DNA of 64,000 nt from assembly GCA_001414485.1 (NCBI GenBank), contig LLEY01000012.1:124001-188000 (forward strand). The letters run 5' to 3'. Each line of letters begins with the position of its first letter. Positions within the stretch are counted from its first letter, which is position 1. Below, piece after piece: positions 23,124 to 34,310 of the stretch. Below the pieces are notes generated by a model, which was not told the origin of the DNA, ran no database searches, and saw only the letters and a program-made list of their open reading frames with translations. Both the position numbers and the translations under genes were made by a program. This DNA is from Calycina herbarum. Lineage: Eukaryota; Ascomycota; Leotiomycetes; Helotiales; Pezizellaceae.

Positions 23124-24008
23124 CCTACAATCCAATTTGCTGATAAAACAACTACTCTGGCTCCCAAACGAGTTTTCAACGGACAAGGACGCCGTCGGAA
23201 ATATATAGGATATTTCAAGTTCGGGATCAGAAATGGGGAAACTTTCCATCATAAGCGGTCCCACCCCGCCGAGTTTAATAGATTCTGCCTGTCAATATAT
23301 GCATTGTAACCTTGAAGCCAGTAATTTGTTATTCTCGGTTCATTCCGAACCCAGTTGTCGAATTACATCGCCAGCAAATATTGGCCCCACTAACGTTTAC
23401 CCCTCATTCTGACGTGTCTACTCCCAACTTCCCAGAAATTATTTCCGAGAGTTTGAGACAGACTTTTACGTACCACCAATTTGCTAAGGATTCTTCAAAG
23501 TAGTCTCAGATAGCAAACAATTCATTGAGAAGGTCTAGAAAAATCTGAAAATCCTTGTCTTGAACATTCTAAACACCGCCGTGAGATATGTTTAATCGTC
23601 CGAAAGACTACAGGGAACATTGGAGTAATAAAATTGGAAGTGCAAGCGTGAGAATCCAGAAAACACAGTATATATATCCAGATTCAGGGAATTAAAAGGA
23701 GGTTTCAAGTGTTGTGTTCTTCAACTTGGACGCTCAAATTCACAAAATGACTTTGGGCTATCGTCACTCACGAGAAAGAAGAGAGAGTGCTATAAAGTAT
23801 ATCAAATTTCAAACAGACGTTAAACAGTAAAAGAATGTGCATGATCAAAAGCCAGAAACGAGCCATTAAACATAACAACAAAACCTCAAATCGAACTCAA
23901 GACCAGTCAAACAAACGCATCAAAAATTTCAACATCGAAACACCTAGTCGCCAGCCACCTACTCCCCATCTTGCGAATCCAGATCTTTGGCCGGAGAATT
24001 TTTACCTC
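23124..24008. other. intergenic region, nothing recognised
   Basis: Promoter of the dehydrogenase gene (leftward) and 3' flank of the permease gene. AT-rich with A-rich tracts near 23830-23900 that would suit the permease 3' end. No gene is supported. Confidence 0.5.
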
Positions 24009-26074
24009 TCACACTTTATAATCAGCGGTCGTCATGGTGACTTTCTCATCACCATCCTGACTCTGCGCACCAGTCGAACCAGTACCGGTTTCGATCGGAG
24101 CATTGACACCATCGTTTCTGTACTCTACGCCTCCAATAACCTCAATTTCCTCAGTGATGGTTTCTGAAATGAGGGTCTCAGTGGCTGGGAAGAAATGACT
24201 GAGCACAGCGTAACCAACAAATGCACTAGTAAAGCCGTAGAGATAGAACATGTTGTAAATATACTGGGCGCCATGGACCTGAACGATAGATGTTAGCTTC
24301 CTTTGTATCAAAGTTTCCCCGTCGCAATTTCCATCAAGCGAAAGTTTCCAAAAGGACTCACATGAAGCTCGGGATTGACTTGTGCAGCCATACCGGGAAG
24401 ATTGGGCACAACGGAAATTAAAAATGCAACCACAGCACGCCAATTCGTCCCAGCCGCATTGTAACGATAGCGACCATGTCTTCTGTAAAGTGCCGGGACA
24501 TCAATATGCTTCTTTTTCGTGATCCAGTAGTCAGATGCCAGAATTGCAGCAATTGGGGCCAAAAAGATCCCAAGACCACTCATGAAGTTGAGTAAAGATG
24601 CGGCAGAATGAACGATTTTCCATGGTACCATAATCCATGCAGCAATAATTGTGCCAACAATGACACCACGGCGAATGTCGACGTACTTAGGAAACAACGA
24701 GGTTAGATCGTTGGCGAACGAGATGACATTAGCGCTAAGATTCGTTCCAATTTGAGCCACTACCCAGCTAAAACCGACGAAGAACGCTCCAGCGCGTCCA
24801 GCGGGTCCGTTCCACTTCGAAGCAAGGTGAAGAGGGTCCCAAATATATTCATCGTATACAACTTTCGCTGCTGAGCAGGAGATAATGCCGAAAAGTCCCA
24901 AAACGAGTTGGATCAATGGAAGGAAGGCAACTTGATAGTAAATAGCGTTCTTGTGTTTGTCGCCAATGTACTAATTATGAGGTCAGCTGCTTTCATACAT
25001 GACAATAATCAATACAAACCCGAGTAAAATCTGGGATGTTGGTAGCCATGGTTGCCCATCCTCCAGTAATCGACGAGAGACTTGACAGAATAAGCCAGGA
25101 TCGTGCGGATCCGTGGACCTTGTATTCCTGATTCCAAATGTCACCAGTTCCTCCAGCCTTTTGGGTCATTGCTATTACCACTCCTACACTCGTGAAAGTA
25201 ACGATAACTGTTGAGTGGTTTAAAACATTAGTAAACTCGCCTTACAAATGGTAAGAAAAAGCGAATAACAGAAAGGGGGTACATACAAGCCTTGAATATA
25301 AAAAACCACATCAACTTATGAGGTGGTGTTAGGAGAATTGGAAATTGGATCAGCCAAAACACCAAGTGGCTGACCATCTGCTGGGTCGTGATTCCCACGG
25401 ATTCTGGAATATGATTTGGTATGTCCAGGAAAGATGGCCAAATTGCACGAATACATTGAGTCATGGCCGTGGATCCGGTATATGTCTGAATAGCGTGCCA
25501 GAACAATGCTGTGATCATACGAACAACTACTGCGAATCGGGCGAAATGCCAACCAAACCCTGATTTGAGTGCGACTGGAAAAGGTACGTGAAGGCGTTGA
25601 CCGATGGCCCCATTGAGTACAAGTGGAACGGTACAAACAAGACTCCCAAAGATGATGCATACGACTGCTTCGCGCCTGTTATTGCATAAGATTACTTGCA
25701 TGTGTAAAGAAGTAACTGGTCACATACCAGGACAATCCAACAGCGATTATGCTAGCGGGAGCTTCCCAACTTTGAGCATTTAGAGCGTCCGAAAACCAAT
25801 AACCTCCCATGGTCCATGCTGTCCATGTGCGGCGTTCGAGAGGAGTCACATCCGTGTCGATGTTGGTCCTGATTCTTTCAATTAGCAATTTCATTAAGTA
25901 CCGACAGTAGCAAAACTGGTTCTTCATGTATGGTCGAGATAATTGCGCGACTCACCAAGCATCGTCATCGCCAAAACTAGATTTCTGCTTGGGAATGATC
26001 CATCCGGAAGGTTTCTTTTTTTCCTTCGCGCCATCCGTGATGAATGTAACGCGCTGGCGAATTGCGTTGGCCAT
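24009..26074 (-). CDS. NCS1-family nucleobase/allantoin-type permease (Fur-like)
   Basis: Six exons (25956-26074, 25728-25868, 25287-25675, 25020-25207, 24362-24970, 24009-24278) give 571 residues with matching phases; introns are 87, 52, 79, 49 and 83 nt. The N-terminal tail is hydrophilic, then VTPLERRTWTAWTMGGYWFSD leads into the first membrane segment, where NCS1 carriers bind substrate. FWHAIQTYTGSTAMTQCIRA matches the conserved segment after the third helix, GGWATMATNIPDFTR the long sixth-helix region, and DYWITKKKHIDVPALYRRHG the loop before the last helices. About 12 membrane segments are expected. NCS1 carriers import uracil, uridine, cytosine, allantoin or related compounds with protons at the plasma membrane. 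The C-terminal tail is acidic. The divergent neighbour is a biuret-hydrolase-like fusion, so a small amide (biuret, allantoin or a pyrimidine) is the likely cargo; this is inference. Confidence 0.93.
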
Positions 26075-26585
26075 GATGGATCTGGCTGATTGGGTTCTTG
26101 AAGCGTAAGTAGTCTCGGTCTGAAATCAGGCCTGCTGTATGAACTGTTTGATGGAAAGAATTCTCTCGAGGAGAAAGCATGGTTATATGCATATTTCGAT
26201 GTGAATTTCTGTGAAAATTCCAAGATATCACTTGCCATAATACAGACATGTGTGTATCAGCGAATGCAACCAAAACATATTGTATCTGAAGCCATCGATA
26301 GAGCTAACGAGAGCAAGACGAACGCGATAAGAGGCCAAGCAACAATCTTCCCGACGCTCGCCTTCGGCCCACCTTGTGGCCTACGGAAATCTCCCACTCC
26401 CCCGTACTTGCACATCGGCGGTACCCAATCACGAACAGCGCGACAATACGTGTGGCGTGTATGAAAGACGGAAGTAGATGAGAAGAGAAGCAGGAGAAAG
26501 ATAACGGGCTCTTCAACATGAATCGTTGTCGTGTGCACCACTGCTAGCAAAAACTGAAGAAGAAAAACAACTTAATAAATTTGAT

Positions 26586-26628
26586 GGAAGGAAAATGGAA
26601 GGAAAATGGAAGGAAAATGGAAGGCAAT
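26586..26628 (+). repeat. 11-bp minisatellite, nearly four units
   Basis: Three perfect copies of GGAAGGAAAAT followed by a diverged 10-base copy, in the divergent promoter. Confidence 0.9.
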
Positions 26629-26906
26629 GACGCGAACATAAAAAACAAGGGTTTGACGCGAATCACTGGCCACCATGAGAATTGAGGAGACTTCATATCG
26701 AGATTCTCTGCACCATGCATTCAAAGCGTTCGTGTTGAGGTATTTCTTCAGCTTTAAAATCGTCGATTCATCGATCAGTGTTGAAGTGTTACTGGACAGT
26801 TCCGGCGAGCGAGTTTATATTTGCTTTTTCTGTTTAGTCATCCAGTTAAGCGAAACGGCAACCAACCATTTGGTGCTAGCTCTTATCATTTCCCCGCAGT
26901 ACAGGC

Positions 26907-26933
26907 CGACGGCGAGACTGAACCTCGCCGTCG
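26907..26933. repeat. GC-rich hairpin in the divergent promoter
   Basis: The arms CGACGGCGAG (26907-26916) and CTCGCCGTCG (26924-26933) are exact complements with a 7-base loop. It lies about 270 bp upstream of the hydrolase ATG. It could be a dimeric protein-binding site or simply a structured leader. Confidence 0.7.
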
Positions 26934-27206
26934 CCAAGTGCAATTGATTGCCGTCGCCATGAGAAGGCCAAAAGGCCTACTTCAACAAGGTGACTTATGA
27001 GTAGGTATTCTTTCTGTATACTGCGTCTTCTTAAAATCCCTTCTTCCCCCTTTGAATGGTGCTTGACATGAACTTGTTTGTACCTCTCACACGTCTCTGA
27101 ACTTTCAGAGCTACTTACTTCTCAATATATATTTCATCTAGTTTCCTACACGAGAACGCGTAGAAGAACTAGTCAACCTCCATCATAAAGCCCTATCTCT
27201 CACAAG

Positions 27207-29395
27207 ATGGCAAAAATGATCCTCCCCAATTCCCGTCCCTATGGCTTCGAATTTCCAATCGCTACGACCGCCCTCATTATAATCGATATGCAACGGGACT
27301 TTGTTGACCCTAACGGGTTTGGTTCTATCCAATGCGGAAATCCCGAAATATTCTCTGCGGTTCGAAACATCGTCCCTACACTACAGAAAGTGCTCGAAGT
27401 CTCGCGGTCGATCGGAATCCAAGTTATACATACTCGAGAGGGTCATAGGCCGGATTTATCGGACTTGCCTCCATCAAAGAAGGTCAGGCAGGTAACCGCG
27501 CCGAATGGACATCACACAATGGGTATTGGGGACCAGGGTCCAATGGGAAGATTACTGGTGAGGGGAGAATGGGGTCATGATATTATTGATGAGTTGAGAC
27601 AATTGCCTGGGGAACCTGTCATTGATAAGCCTGGGAAGGGGAGTTTTTGGGGAACGGGTTTACACAGGATTCTACTTGCGAGAGGTATCACTCATCTGTT
27701 GTTCTCTGGAGTCACCACCGAGTATGTTTTCCGTTTGTACATATGAAACGGTATTCATGCTAACAAGAGGATAGGTGTTGTGTGACAACTACTCTGCGAG
27801 AATGCAATGATCGTGGATTCGAATGCTGTATTCTTTCAGATTGTACTGGCGGGTTTGATCAACAGATGGTGACCACCTCGATTGATATTATTGCAGGACA
27901 GGATGGCCTCTTTGGTTTCGTGGGTAATAGTACGGATTTCTTGTCGCAAGCCGCGAAATCCCAAGCCCTTACTCCACCTACAACTCCACCAGTTGACCAA
28001 CACTTCTTGCAATCTATTGCAGAACTCCAGAATAATTACAAGGGTGGCTTTTTTGACCCCGAAGTCGTTGTCAATTTGGTTTTCGATCGAATTGAGAAAT
28101 ACGAAGCCGGCGATTCAGCAGTCTGGATCTCTCTCCAGAACAGGGAAGAAGTGTTGGCCTCAGCTAAAGCCCTCTCTGCACAGTATGTTGGGAAGCCATT
28201 GCCTCCCCTTTTCTGTGTTCCGTTTGCCCTGAAGGACAACATCGACGTACAAGGAATCACAACTACCGCAAGTTGCGAAACCTTCGCCTACGTCGCCAAA
28301 TCTACAGCTCCGGCAGTTCAACTCCTTTTGGATGCTGGAGCCCTCTATATCGGCAAATTAAATATGGATCAGCTAGCTACCGGGCTCTCGGGTTGCCGAT
28401 CTCCCTATGGGATCCCACACAGCGTGTACAGCAAGGATCACATATCGGGAGGGTCAAGTTCAGGCTCAGCTGTGGCGGTTGCCGCTCAACTTGTTTCTTT
28501 TACTCTGGGTACAGATACAGCGGGCAGTGGAAGAATACCCGCTGCCTTTAATGGCATCGTGGGATTTAAACCCACCAAAGGCACAATCTCAGCACGTGGT
28601 GTAGTACCAGCTTGTAGAAACCTTGATACACTCTCTATCATGGCACCAACATTGACTGATGCACGAAAAGTCTGGTACATAATCGATTCTTATGACCATC
28701 AGGATATTTTCGCCAAACCTCCTTTATCTCTCTCACTGTGGAAAAGCGATTTCCGTGGACCCAAGCAAGGCGGGTTCACATTCGCTATCCCACCTCCTTC
28801 TGTTATATCAGTCTGCTCCAAAGAGTATCAATCTCTCTTCGATGGATCCGTGCAGAAACTCCGTTCTTGTGGCGGAAGACTAGTGGAGGTAGATTACACC
28901 CCATTCTCTCTTGCCTCCGACCTGCTCTACAATGCGTCTCTAGTTCAAGAACGAATCGCGAGTATCGGCCATGATTTTCTCCTACAGAATCTGGATACCC
29001 TCCACCCAACAACCAAATCTCTCTTTGTCTCAGCACTTGAAAGTGATCTCAAACCTTGGGAAGTATTCCGGGACCAAGCTCTCCAGGCACAATATACCAT
29101 GCAAGCGCAACGAGTATTCGATACTCTGGAAGGCGGTATCGACATCTTACTCGTTCCCAGTGCACCCTGTCATCCTACAATCAAGGAGATGGAAAATGAC
29201 CCGTTGGAACTGAATGCTAAATTGGGAACCTTTTCCCACGCTGGAAATGTTCTAGATTTATGTGCAGTCAGTGTCAATTCTGCGTGGACAGAAGAAGGAT
29301 TGCCTTTCGGGGTCACATTCTTGGGAGGTAGTGGTTATGATGGAAGAATTCTAGATATCGCTGCTGCTTATTGTCGATCAGCAAGGCGTTCTTGA
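27207..29395 (+). CDS. biuret-hydrolase-like isochorismatase fused to allophanate-hydrolase-like amidase
   Basis: Two exons (27207-27721, 27775-29395; 53-nt intron) encode 711 residues. Residues about 17-225 form an isochorismatase-like cysteine hydrolase: Asp27 in IIIDMQRDF, Lys141 in VIDKPGKGSF, Cys174 in TTECCV (its codon lies just after the intron). Gln214 lies 40 residues after the Cys, the spacing I recall for the substrate glutamine of bacterial biuret hydrolase. After a Pro/Thr linker (TPPTTPP), residues about 245-700 form an amidase-signature domain: Lys325 in FALKDNID, Ser399 in GGSSSGSA, Ser423 in GTDTAGSGR, matching the Lys-Ser-Ser triad spacing of allophanate hydrolase. Likely chemistry: biuret to allophanate plus ammonia, then allophanate to ammonia and carbon dioxide. 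The C-terminal domain of full allophanate hydrolases is absent, and the last residues (CRSARRS) differ from the related fragment at 45.5 kb. A ureidoacrylate-type substrate is the main alternative. Confidence 0.88.
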
Positions 29396-29570
29396 AAAGC
29401 GCTAATTTTAGCTTTTTGGGGACCTTCGCAAGGGGCCAGCTCACCACGTATCCTTGATTTCTATAATTCATCGTCGATCAGCAACACTTTCTCGAAAGGT
29501 GGTTATTGTAGCTTTTTGGGGACCTGCGCGCGGTCATAACTAGCTACCAATTCCAGATTTTCCTAATTTA
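29371..29570 (+). repeat. 100-bp tandem duplication across the hydrolase stop codon
   Basis: Two adjacent 100-bp units (29371-29470, 29471-29570) share TCGATCAGCAA, then TAGCTTTTTGGGGACC at the same offset, and similar ends (TTGATTTCTATAATTCA / CAGATTTTCCTAATTTA). The first unit contains the hydrolase stop codon and its last residues. Divergence between units shows it is not recent. Confidence 0.8.
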
Positions 29571-29941
29571 TTATTTGGTAGCTGTGTGTTTTAATTCTGC
29601 TACGTACTTTAACATATCCTTTTTTCCTTCACTTAATTGGGAAGCAAATTATAAACCTATTGATCTAGCACTCGTGGAAAAATCAGTGTTGAAAAGGGGG
29701 CAGGATTACGGCCAGGAACAAGAGTACGAAAATGATGGATAATTGTAAAATTTCACTAGGCACGAAGTATATTTGTATCTACCTATGGTATAGCAGTTGC
29801 CAAATCCACTCAATTGCGTCTTGAAATTCAACAGATCAGTCCCTAGAGCCCCTGAACTCCATCCTATCCCTGTTCAAATGGTGATGGTTCGCTTGAGGTA
29901 ATATTAGCATTTTTTTAAACACAAGTGGATGGTCAAAATAC
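29571..29941. other. intergenic region, nothing recognised
   Basis: AT-rich 3' flank of the hydrolase gene and of the leftward zinc-finger remnant. No frame, repeat or RNA gene is supported. Confidence 0.5.
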
Positions 29942-30264
29942 CTATTGGTGGTGTGCTAAGCGCATATGATTTCGGAGTGCTGATCTCGAATAGGTAGCAG
30001 TTGAACACGCAATGCTCGTACTCGCACCAGAATCGAGGGGTGGTAGCATCGAAGTGGATTAGAGTCATATGACGCTGAAAATTTGGTTTGGACACGGTGT
30101 AATAGCCGCAATCCTCGCACTCACACCAGAATCTCGGTGGGCGTCGCAATGTGGAGAAATCTGGTTGACGGTTGTACTGTAGAAGAGCCTCGTTAAAAAC
30201 TGTATTGTTGGAGAATTTGGTCGACTGTTGTAGAGGGAGGAGGGGGGGTGGGCGTCTTTGTCAT
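29942..30264 (-). pseudogene. small C2H2 zinc-finger gene, second finger frameshifted
   Basis: The first finger is intact: C-x4-C-x12-H-x4-H in FWCECEDCGYY…HMTLIH. A second unit starts with the near-repeat RFWCEYEHC, but the following residues only make a finger (SRSALRNHMRLAHHQ, stop at 29942) if the frame changes by one base near 30000. A possible short first exon begins at an ATG at 30262-30264 with a Pro-rich start and a 49-nt intron to about 30190; this part is uncertain. Tandem fingers with this layout probably bound DNA or RNA. As it stands the product would lose the second finger, so I call it a pseudogene or a sequence with an indel error. Confidence 0.5.
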
Positions 30265-30635
30265 AGAGAAAGCTCTTGTTAATGATTATGATTTTGGGAT
30301 TGAATCGATGGCAGAAATTAAGCCGAGGGGAGAGGACCTCTTTAATTGTGAAGGTGGAAATACATGGTAGCCAGCTGAAGCAGGAAGTAGAAGTTAATCG
30401 TATTGTGTAAATGCGTAAATAGAAAGTAACTGTCCTCAGTTGTGGGTGGAGAGTGATTAATTATTTGCCCTAAATCACTGTCTATGCTTGAACCATGCTT
30501 CACCAAACATGCTTGGAGAGAATCCCAATCCCAATTGCCAGCTGAAGTCTTTCCCCTAGTAGTGAACAGTCCCCTCAGACAGCCTTTATTGCCTGTCCAA
30601 TTGGCTATGCAAAGTTGTCACGCCAGCCGAAACCT
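30265..30635. other. intergenic region, nothing recognised
   Basis: Upstream of the leftward zinc-finger remnant and downstream of the leftward truncated orphan gene. No supported frame. Confidence 0.45.
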
Positions 30636-31514
30636 TTATTCTTCACATATCTTCAGCACAATCATCCACATCAAACCAAATACCAGGCGGTTCTGGTTTG
30701 TCAGCACCACCAAAGTCTTTGTAAAGGCTTGAACACTTTTGACATGGGGCCTTCGGTTTGAGCTCAAATGTTTTGGGTTCATTTTTTGTTCTTTTGGTTC
30801 CTTTGGTTCCTTCAGTTCAAGCTTTGTTTTTTCGATTGAATATGCTTGACCATAGTGGTGTGATGTGCGTAAATCCATGGTTTCAGTGTTGTTCATTCGT
30901 TCGCGCATTTCGTTTGCTTCCAACCGGTTCACAATGGTATACGCTTCCTTTCCTCCAGCCGCCTGTTCAAAAATACCAGAATGTTGTGTTTGTGTCAGTT
31001 TGGTGTCAGGCATGTCGTCCATTGCACGTTTCCGCTTTTTGCCGTAATCATCCTTGACGTGCTCCCAGCGGTCCCAAAAATGCAACATGCTTCTGCCAAC
31101 CGCGTATTGTACTGATTCAGTACTAGAAGGCATCTCTTTGGGGCCAATGAAGAAAATGAGGGGTCTCACAACGTCTGAAGGCCCCCAACTAATCAATGGA
31201 AGTAATTTTTCAATGACATCTTCAAGAGTGAGAGAGTTACCCATAGATGACAGGGTATCGCAGATACACTGCATAGCAAATACGAGAAGGCCTTCCGTTG
31301 GAACTTCAGTCTTTAGAACCTTGCAATCCCATTGTTCTAAAAGTGAAGTAGCTTCCTCTTGCGGCAAATATGATGCAACCGTCTTGGCCGTTGCATACAC
31401 CTCATCACGCTGTTCTTTGAATTTCAAATCAGAGACTGATAAATCTTTTGATTTTTTAGCGTCTTCCCGAATTTCCGCTAGAGCGAAGCCAAGGATTTCA
31501 TTGTCGTTATTCCA
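30636..31514 (-). pseudogene. 5'-tru­ncated orphan gene at the edge of the repeat block
   Basis: An open frame of about 292 codons without an ATG near its start; the codon before it is TAG (31515-31517). The sequence is clearly protein-like (NEILGFALAEIREDAKKSKD, LTLEDVIEKLLPLISWGPSD, MLHFWDRWEHVKDDYGKKRK) and has a KEPKEPKEQK stretch. I recognise no family and see no signal peptide or membrane segment. Base composition changes sharply at about 31510, where retrotransposon gag sequence begins, so upstream exons have probably been cut off. A 3' splice site at the TAG (TACTTAG) is a weaker alternative, which would put earlier exons beyond the insertion. Confidence 0.6.
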
Positions 31515-31979
31515 CTAAGTACTGATTTAATAGAATAAGTTATAGACGAAAGCTTCAGCTTCTTTAGTAGTTTTAACACTGTATAAGATACCTCTTCGCA
31601 TCTGTAATATACTAGGAGAAGCTTATTAGCGAATTCCTCTTCCTTATATATATGTTTTAGAAGTCTATACTTAATCTATTATAGTCTTCTATATATCTTT
31701 TCAAAGATCTTAAGAATAGGCTTATCTAGATACTTTCTCTTATATTTCTTAAGCGTAATATTATTCTATTCTATTAAGGGCCTGTTTGGATTAGATTATT
31801 TAAAGTGATTATTTAAGAGATTCTTTAGAGATTCTTTAGCGATTTATTTAAGAGATTCTTTTAAAGGATTAATATTAATCCGTTCGCCGACACACCCCTG
31901 TAGGCTTTAATTTACCCCTCTTTTTTATTTAGTTATACCCTTCTACCTACTCTCTTAACACTACAACATAGTCATAAGT

Positions 31980-32850
31980 ATGGCGTCTCAACAACCCTCT
32001 ATGCCGAGCGACGATTCCGCTTCCGAATTCCTTCCTACTGTTGAAGAAGTCGCCGCTAAACCAAGCAATATAAAGCGAAAGCGCGCTCCAAACCGCAAAG
32101 CACCTAATAAAAAGCCTAAGGCCTCTGCCAAAGCCCCCGCTAAAGCCCCTACTCCTACGCCTACACCTTCCATCGCCCCCGAAGCCTCTGAAGCACCTAC
32201 TCCTACGCCTGCCCCGAACCCCTCTAAACGGGTCAAGCCTCGTATGTAATGGACAAGTGAGATGGAGGAGGCCCTTGTTGTTGAGGGACATGTATAATTT
32301 ATAGAGGGAAAGGGCACTGATGCGGGTGGATTCAAGGTAGAGGGATAGACAGCTATTGTTGTAAGTACTTAAAGAGTATGCCGTAAGCTAGGCCTTGTAG
32401 TAGAGGTTAAGCATATACGTAATAAATGGCAGGAGTATAAGGACCACTGGAAGACTTGGAGTATTTTGGAGGGAACTTCAGGGATGGGATAGAGCGCTGA
32501 GGAGGAGCTATATAAGGGAGACGATAATATATAGACTACTCTCGAGCAAGCATATACTGAGATTTGTTGGCATGAGTACTATGTACTTCACCACTGCGAC
32601 GAGTTACGAGAGATCCTTGAAGGTGTACAAGCTACTAGCAAAGGAGCTATTGCTGGCTCTCAACCTCTTTTAAGATCACGATCCGTAAGACAGAGTGAGG
32701 AAGAGGGGTTAGAATCGGAGGAGGAAACAACCAAGGCTCCTATAAGGAAGCGACACTGTACAGCTGTTATACTAAAATCCGTATTATAAAATGCCCTTAT
32801 TGCTGAGATTACTAAGGAGTTGAAGTTATAAAGGGAAGCTCGGGAGGTAA
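31980..32850 (+). pseudogene. Harbinger Myb/SANT-like DNA-binding protein, broken
   Basis: The ATG at 31980 opens a frame rich in Lys, Ala and Pro (PNKKPKASAKAPAKAPTPTP), probably a disordered basic region. At 32247 the frame hits TAA/TAG-type stops where Trp would be expected, then continues with a Myb_DNA-bind_3-like domain (WTSEMEEALVVEGHV, IRNKWQEYKDHWKTW, the last 15 residues with its regular Trp spacing). Further stops follow to about 32790. In this superfamily such a protein binds the element ends together with the transposase. Confidence 0.75.
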
Positions 32851-33039
32851 AGGCTGAGACAAATCAGGAGAAGGCATGTAAGATACTCTTAGAGAAGTTT
32901 GATAGTAGGCTTACTACTGATCAATTAGCTACGGCTTTTATAGTTATAGAGGTTGATGCTAAGGCTAGAAGCTTTCTCTTAATACTAGAGAGAGAGAAGA
33001 GAGATAGATAGCTTAAGCTTTAGAAGGGTATTAGAGACT

Positions 33040-34310
33040 TCTTATAAAGAGAGAGAGAGAGAGTTTATTATATAGCTAGCTATTACTCCTCTACTAGGAA
33101 ACCGTACTTCTTGTAATATACCTTATAATTAACCTATATCTTCTCTGCTATTTGTTCTCTAAATTAATCTATTAACTTTGAGGGCTTAACGTCTATAGGT
33201 AAGACTATAGGTAGAGTAATTGTATACTTAACCTCTGGGTTACTTGTCTCCTAGCTAAGCAGTATATTAGTCTTTCTACTCTCTCTTAAGCGTATAAAAT
33301 TATAAAGAGTAGTAAGAGTAATAATAAGTAGAACTTAGGTTTCTACTAGAAACTCTAAGCTAAAAAGTATATAGTATTTCCTTTATAAAACCCTAAATAT
33401 ACGTTCTACTACGTTATATAAAGCTGTATACCGTAGGTTAAATAACTCTTTTACGTTTTTAAGCCTAAGCTCTACACAAGCTTACTTCTTAAGATAATAG
33501 CGCGTAGATCGGTATAGTAATAGTATAGTATCGGTATTAGCGTATCCTGTGTCTCTAAGCTAGTACTTCCCTTTTAGAGTAGTAAATCTATATATATACT
33601 TTATATTACGAAATATAGTAGTATTATAAGCTGAACTCTCCTACTCTCCTAATATATATAGGAACTCTATATCAAAGTTATATATTATAAGTACGTTTTA
33701 AGAGATCTCCTTCTTACGGTTCTAATATCTTAGCTTATTATCCTCGGGTATAGACATCTTTATATACGTTCTATTAAGAGTACCTAGACAATCCTTAAAG
33801 TATAGAAAGTACTTTAGATCGTCTATAATTCAGCTTCTAAGAGAGGTATTATATATAGGTAATTGAATAACTTTAGTATAGAGCTAAATAACCGTATCTA
33901 GAATCTTATAAAACACTCTATTTATTATCTTTTCTAAATAACTAAAAGTCTTCTAAACTATATAGCTTAAGCTCTTATTATTAACTATATATAAGAAGAT
34001 AATTATCTTCTCTTTAAGATATACTTACTAAGTTTAAGAGTCTCGTATACTTATATTATCGTAGATCTAATCCTATAAATCGTAGAAGGTTAAGAGGTTT
34101 ATTCGAAGTACTCGGTATATACGAGGATAGCTATTATACTTAAGAAGCTCCTTTATATAGTAAGGTCTCTTAAGGCGATTTATACTAAGCGATTAAGACG
34201 ACTTTCAGAGGCTTTATAAAGTAAGAAGAGTAAGTAAAAGGAGTAAAAGACGATAGCGATCCTTCTTCTTCTCTTCTTTCTTATATATAGTATTAAGAGA
34301 GAGAGGCGGT
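33040..34310 (-). pseudogene. Harbinger DDE_4 transposase, broken
   Basis: Read leftward, the region codes a helix-turn-helix part (about 34040-33900) and the DDE_4 core: YFKDCLGTLNRTYIKMSIPE corresponds to the first catalytic motif (DGTHI in relatives, here NRTYI), then QNVLIIYNFDIEFLYI, and the GYANTDT motif with RSTRYYL. The first catalytic Asp reads as Asn, a G-to-A change. Several TAG/TAA codons replace Trp or Gln. The gene ends near the AG-repeat at 33045-33065. The product would be inactive. Confidence 0.8.

Larger units (their letters stand above)
26075..27206. promoter_or_regulatory. shared divergent promoter of permease and hydrolase fusion
   Basis: A 1.1-kb region between two divergent nitrogen-related genes. 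It holds at least three matches to HGATAR, the site bound by AreA-type nitrogen regulators: GATAAG at 26326-26331, GATAA at 26500-26504 and, on the minus strand, GATAAG at 26882-26887. It also has an 11-bp minisatellite (26586-26628) and a 10-bp-stem hairpin (26907-26933). Nitrogen control is inferred from these sites only; such short motifs also occur by chance. Confidence 0.45.

Noticed and set aside
22135..29395. A full secondary-metabolite cluster including the dehydrogenase and regulator
   Set aside because: No backbone synthase, P450 or methyltransferase is present; proximity alone does not support it.
31947..32335. Two minus-strand frames opposite the Myb-like gene
   Set aside because: Shadows of the biased Ala/Pro/Lys codons of the Harbinger DNA-binding gene on the plus strand.
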